Shown: in pieces, positions 5,911-8,224 of the stretch
How the letters are laid out: every line of letters begins with the position of its first letter
How positions within the stretch are numbered: position 1 is the stretch's first letter
DNA from: Deltaproteobacteria bacterium
GTDB lineage: Bacteria; Desulfobacterota; Desulfobacteria; Desulfobacterales; SURF-15
Reading direction: 5' to 3'
DNA length: 8,224 bases
Assembly (NCBI GenBank): GCA_024644775.1
Contig: JAHEHB010000242.1
Coordinates: forward strand, 1 to 8,224
Translations under genes and position numbers: made by a program
The notes under the pieces: generated by a model
Told to the model about the DNA's origin: nothing
Seen by the model: only the letters and a program-made list of their open reading frames with translations
Databases searched by the model: none

Positions 5911-7550
5911 AACGCAAACTCATTGCGATCATCATGATGACTTCAGCTATCGTGTTGATGATTTCATCAGTGACGTTTGTGGTTACTGAACTCATTTCTT
6001 TCCGGAAAGCGATGGTCGAGGATCTTTCGATATTGGCTAATGTCATCGGAACAAACAGCACAGCTGCATTGGCATTTAACGACGAAAACGCGGCCAAAGA
6101 AACCCTATCAGCGTTAAAGGCCGAACCACATATCACGGTTGCCTGTATCTTAACCCCGGATAGCAATGTTTTTAGTACGTATGTTAACGAAAAACCTAAA
6201 AGAGGCTCTACATCGAAATTGTCCACAGACGTTCCTGTTTTTATGTATTTTGGAGAAACCGACGGCGGATACCAATTCCATAAGGATTATTTAGGCTTGC
6301 ATCAAAAAATCGTCCTTGACGGTGAAACCATTGGAACAGTTTATATACGATCAGATCTAAATGAGCTATACGAACGGCTGAGACTATACGCTGGCGTGGG
6401 GATTGCAGTAATGGCATCTGCCAGCTTGGTTGCCTACCTGCTTTCATCAACGCTTCAGCGGATCATTTCTGTCCCGATTCTGCACTTAGCAGGAACAATG
6501 AAACGCGTCTCAAAGGAAAAGAAATATTCAATCCGAGCAAATAAACAAAACAGAGATGAGCTGGGGACTTTGGTTGACGGGTTCAATGAGATGTTGGGAC
6601 AAATTGAACTGCGCGACCAGCAATTGGAGCAGCACAGGGGCCAACTCGAAGAGCAGGTGGCGGTGCGCACCAGCGAACTTTCCGAAGCAAACCAGGATCT
6701 TGAGCAGGCTGTAAACGAGCTTAAATCGGCTAAAGAGGCAGCCGAAGGCGCCAATGAAGCAAAATCACAGTTTTTAGCCAACATGAGCCACGAGTTGAGA
6801 ACCCCTCTGAACCATATTATCGGATTTACCGAATTAGTGGTAGACAATCATTTTGGTCAGTTAAACAATGACCAGATCGAATATCTTACAGATGTGCTTA
6901 ACAGCAGCAGGCATCTGCTTTCGCTCATAAACGATATTCTCGATCTATCCAAAGTGGAAGCAGGAAAACTAACACTCGAACTCTCAGAGGTTAACCTGCA
7001 TAATCTTTTGGGTAATAGTTTGACGATGGTGAAAGAAAAAGCGCTCAAACATGGCATTAAATTGATTTCTGCTATTGACGGAATTCCCGAATCGGTTCGG
7101 GTGGACGAACGAAAAATGAAACAGATTATCTACAATCTTTTGTCCAATGCCACAAAATTTACCCCTGAAGGGGGACAAGTCGTTTTGGGTGCGCGAACCG
7201 CCACCGGTGTTGTTCGGGCTGGAAAACGTTGTCAAGACTCAAAGAAAATTAAAGTATTCGTAAATTTTGTAAAAGACGATTATCCAGTTGACGAAAATGT
7301 CGACAAATGCCTTGAGGTCTGGGTTTCTGATACCGGAATCGGCATTGCATCTGCAGATCAAGACCGTATCTTCGGTGCTTTTGAACAGGTCGACAGTTCG
7401 GCTGGTCGGCGGTTTCAAGGAACCGGCTTGGGTCTGTCTCTTACCAGAAAGTTGGTTGAGCTTCATGGTGGGAAAATATGGGTTGAAAGTGAAGGATTAA
7501 ACAGGGGTAGTACATTTAAATTTATAATACCATTTTATCCAGTTCAATAA
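5883..7550 (+). CDS. CHASE8-HAMP sensor histidine kinase
   Basis: This is a complete 555-residue membrane kinase. A first membrane helix (about 13-36) is followed by a periplasmic CHASE8-like domain (about 37-160, with the signature [21 protein letters not shown] and the HITVACIL strand), a second helix (167-187), HAMP (189-242), a coiled coil (240-295), HisKA with the phospho-acceptor His303 in SHELRTPLN, and HATPase_c. The ATPase has an N-box at Asn418/Asn422 ([10 protein letters not shown]), G1 Asp483 (SDTGIGI), the F-box FGAFEQ and G2 Gly513 (GTGLGLSLT). About 40 extra residues lie between the N and G1 boxes. All catalytic motifs are intact. It would autophosphorylate in response to periplasmic state, presumably YfiR binding, and pass phosphate to a response regulator not present here; it has no receiver domain of its own. 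The start overlaps the yfiR-like gene by 28 bp, a sign of tight co-expression, and lacks a strong Shine-Dalgarno. [13 protein letters not shown] is a typical N-terminus for this family. Confidence 0.92.
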   Translation: MRFLRNITIKRKLIAIIMMTSAIVLMISSVTFVVTELISFRKAMVEDLSILANVIGTNSTAALAFNDENAAKETLSALKAEPHITVACILTPDSNVFSTYVNEKPKRGSTSKLSTDVPVFMYFGETDGGYQFHKDYLGLHQKIVLDGETIGTVYIRSDLNELYERLRLYAGVGIAVMASASLVAYLLSSTLQRIISVPILHLAGTMKRVSKEKKYSIRANKQNRDELGTLVDGFNEMLGQIELRDQQLEQHRGQLEEQVAVRTSELSEANQDLEQAVNELKSAKEAAEGANEAKSQFLANMSHELRTPLNHIIGFTELVVDNHFGQLNNDQIEYLTDVLNSSRHLLSLINDILDLSKVEAGKLTLELSEVNLHNLLGNSLTMVKEKALKHGIKLISAIDGIPESVRVDERKMKQIIYNLLSNATKFTPEGGQVVLGARTATGVVRAGKRCQDSKKIKVFVNFVKDDYPVDENVDKCLEVWVSDTGIGIASADQDRIFGAFEQVDSSAGRRFQGTGLGLSLTRKLVELHGGKIWVESEGLNRGSTFKFIIPFYPVQ

Positions 7551-7566
7551 AAAGGGTCAATTTTAG

Positions 7567-8224
7567 AAGATAAAACAGTATACCGATAATTGCTCTGAAA
7601 TTAAATATTTCCTTAAAGAAAAAGTGTTCACTGACCAATTTGTTGGTATCGTTGCTGAAAATACCAATTTTTATTTGCCAGAGGAAATTCCTGAAGACAT
7701 TCTTTATCACGGACTCTCTGGCCTTTTGAGCCTAAAAGAGGGGGAGTGCCGAGAATTTGATTTTTTTGTTCCCGGTAAAAGAAAAACAGAATTAGTGGCG
7801 ACACGTGTTCCGGTATTAGGCACACCCTTTTCGGTTGTTATGGCACTGCCTGCTGCAAGAGTGTTTGGGGATATTCACCCCAGGCGGCAAATCGCCACAA
7901 TGATTGTTCTATCTGTCGTGTTTTTGCTTGGAACTGTTTGGTTTTGGCGAATTAACAATCAAAAACTGGTTTTTCAGACAAAGCTCAACGAAACGAAGGA
8001 AAGAGAAATTATAATTAGGGGAAAAAATGATGAGTTGCAGAAGGCGAAAGTTGAAGCGGAGACCGCCAATCGAACTAAAAGCGATTTTCTAGCGACTATG
8101 AGCCACGAGCTTAGAACACCCTTGAATCATATTATCGGTTTTTCAGAAGTTATCCTGGATAAAAACTTTGGGGATTTAAACGAGATTCAAGAGGAGTACC
8201 TCAATGATGTACTCGCAAGCAGCA
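7567..8224 (+). pseudogene. N-terminally truncated Cache-like sensor histidine kinase, running off the right edge
   Basis: After the stop TAG 7564-7566 this frame is open to the end of the window, 219 codons. It opens inside what looks like the distal half of a periplasmic Cache-type sensor ([41 protein letters not shown]). One membrane helix follows (about 7897-7950, [19 protein letters not shown]), then a coiled coil, then HisKA with an intact H-box ([17 protein letters not shown], His at 8104-8106), cut by the window edge. There is no in-frame ATG before the sensor remnant: the first is at about 7840 and would lose it. GTG 7624 is a weak alternative. A complete Cache kinase needs an N-terminal membrane helix and the proximal sensor half, and neither is found in the 16 bp between the previous kinase stop and this frame, nor in other frames there. 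I therefore read it as 5'-deleted. If translated from an internal start it would lack its first membrane anchor. Confidence 0.72.
8206..8224 (+). repeat. 19-bp copy of the left-edge kinase sequence, opposite orientation
   Basis: This is identical to the minus strand at 504-522. It lies in the HisKA domain of the truncated right-hand kinase and touches the window end. The pair forms a long-range inverted repeat about 7.7 kb apart. Confidence 0.7.

Noticed and set aside
5843..7466. Several minus-strand frames of 66-130 codons opposite the YfiR/kinase genes
   Set aside because: Antisense shadows of strongly supported coding sequence; compositions typical of reversed kinase DNA.
1..8224. Search for IS elements, CRISPR repeats, tRNA genes and att sites
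   Set aside because: No transposase, regularly spaced repeat, tRNA cloverleaf or flanking direct repeat was seen; the gene breaks lack insertion-sequence ends.

Overview
The window looks like chromosomal DNA from a Gram-negative bacterium, most likely a Desulfobacterota (Desulfobacteraceae-like) sulfate reducer or relative. This is an inference from three things: a TonB-dependent receptor (so an outer membrane), a YfiR plus histidine kinase cassette, and an ethylbenzene-dehydrogenase-type haem-binding protein beside a PAS histidine kinase. No rRNA or marker gene is present, so the taxonomy is tentative. I see no tRNA, IS element, CRISPR array or phage gene.

Layout. The left third (1-2667) is a minus-strand pair: an exported haem-binding (EB_dh-type) protein gene followed, 16 bp after its original stop, by a membrane histidine kinase with HAMP and PAS domains. 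Both genes are broken. The haem protein has a -1 frameshift in an A6 run at 2043-2048, and its lost C-terminus is still readable down to 1793. The kinase has a -1 frameshift near 676 and an internal deletion near 566 that removes the phospho-acceptor H-box. Its ATP-binding domain then runs in a single frame off the left edge.

The divergent spacer (2668-2989) carries a good sigma-54 promoter (TGGCAT-N5-TTGCT, 2890-2905) reading right. It is followed by a 53-codon ORF (2990-3151) whose first ~25 residues look like an excisionase/MerR-type helix-turn-helix, and which ends 4 bp before the receptor start codon.

The central block (3156-7550) is intact and reads rightwards: TonB-dependent receptor (694 aa), periplasmic YfiR-family (DUF4154) protein (198 aa), and a CHASE8-HAMP-HisKA-HATPase histidine kinase (555 aa) that overlaps the yfiR-like gene by 28 bp. 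In the known YfiBNR system, YfiR restrains a CHASE8-HAMP-GGDEF diguanylate cyclase. Here the same sensor architecture is joined to a kinase output and the outer-membrane partner is a TonB receptor. The natural reading is a module in which ligand at or through the outer membrane is reported through YfiR to the kinase. No response regulator lies in the window.

The right end (7567-8224) holds a further histidine kinase: the C-terminal part of a periplasmic Cache-like sensor, one membrane helix, and a HisKA domain cut by the window edge. It has no usable N-terminus and appears truncated. Its HisKA DNA shares a perfect 19-bp stretch with the left-edge kinase in opposite orientation. Overall, an intact receptor-YfiR-kinase operon is flanked by decayed or mis-sequenced signalling genes.
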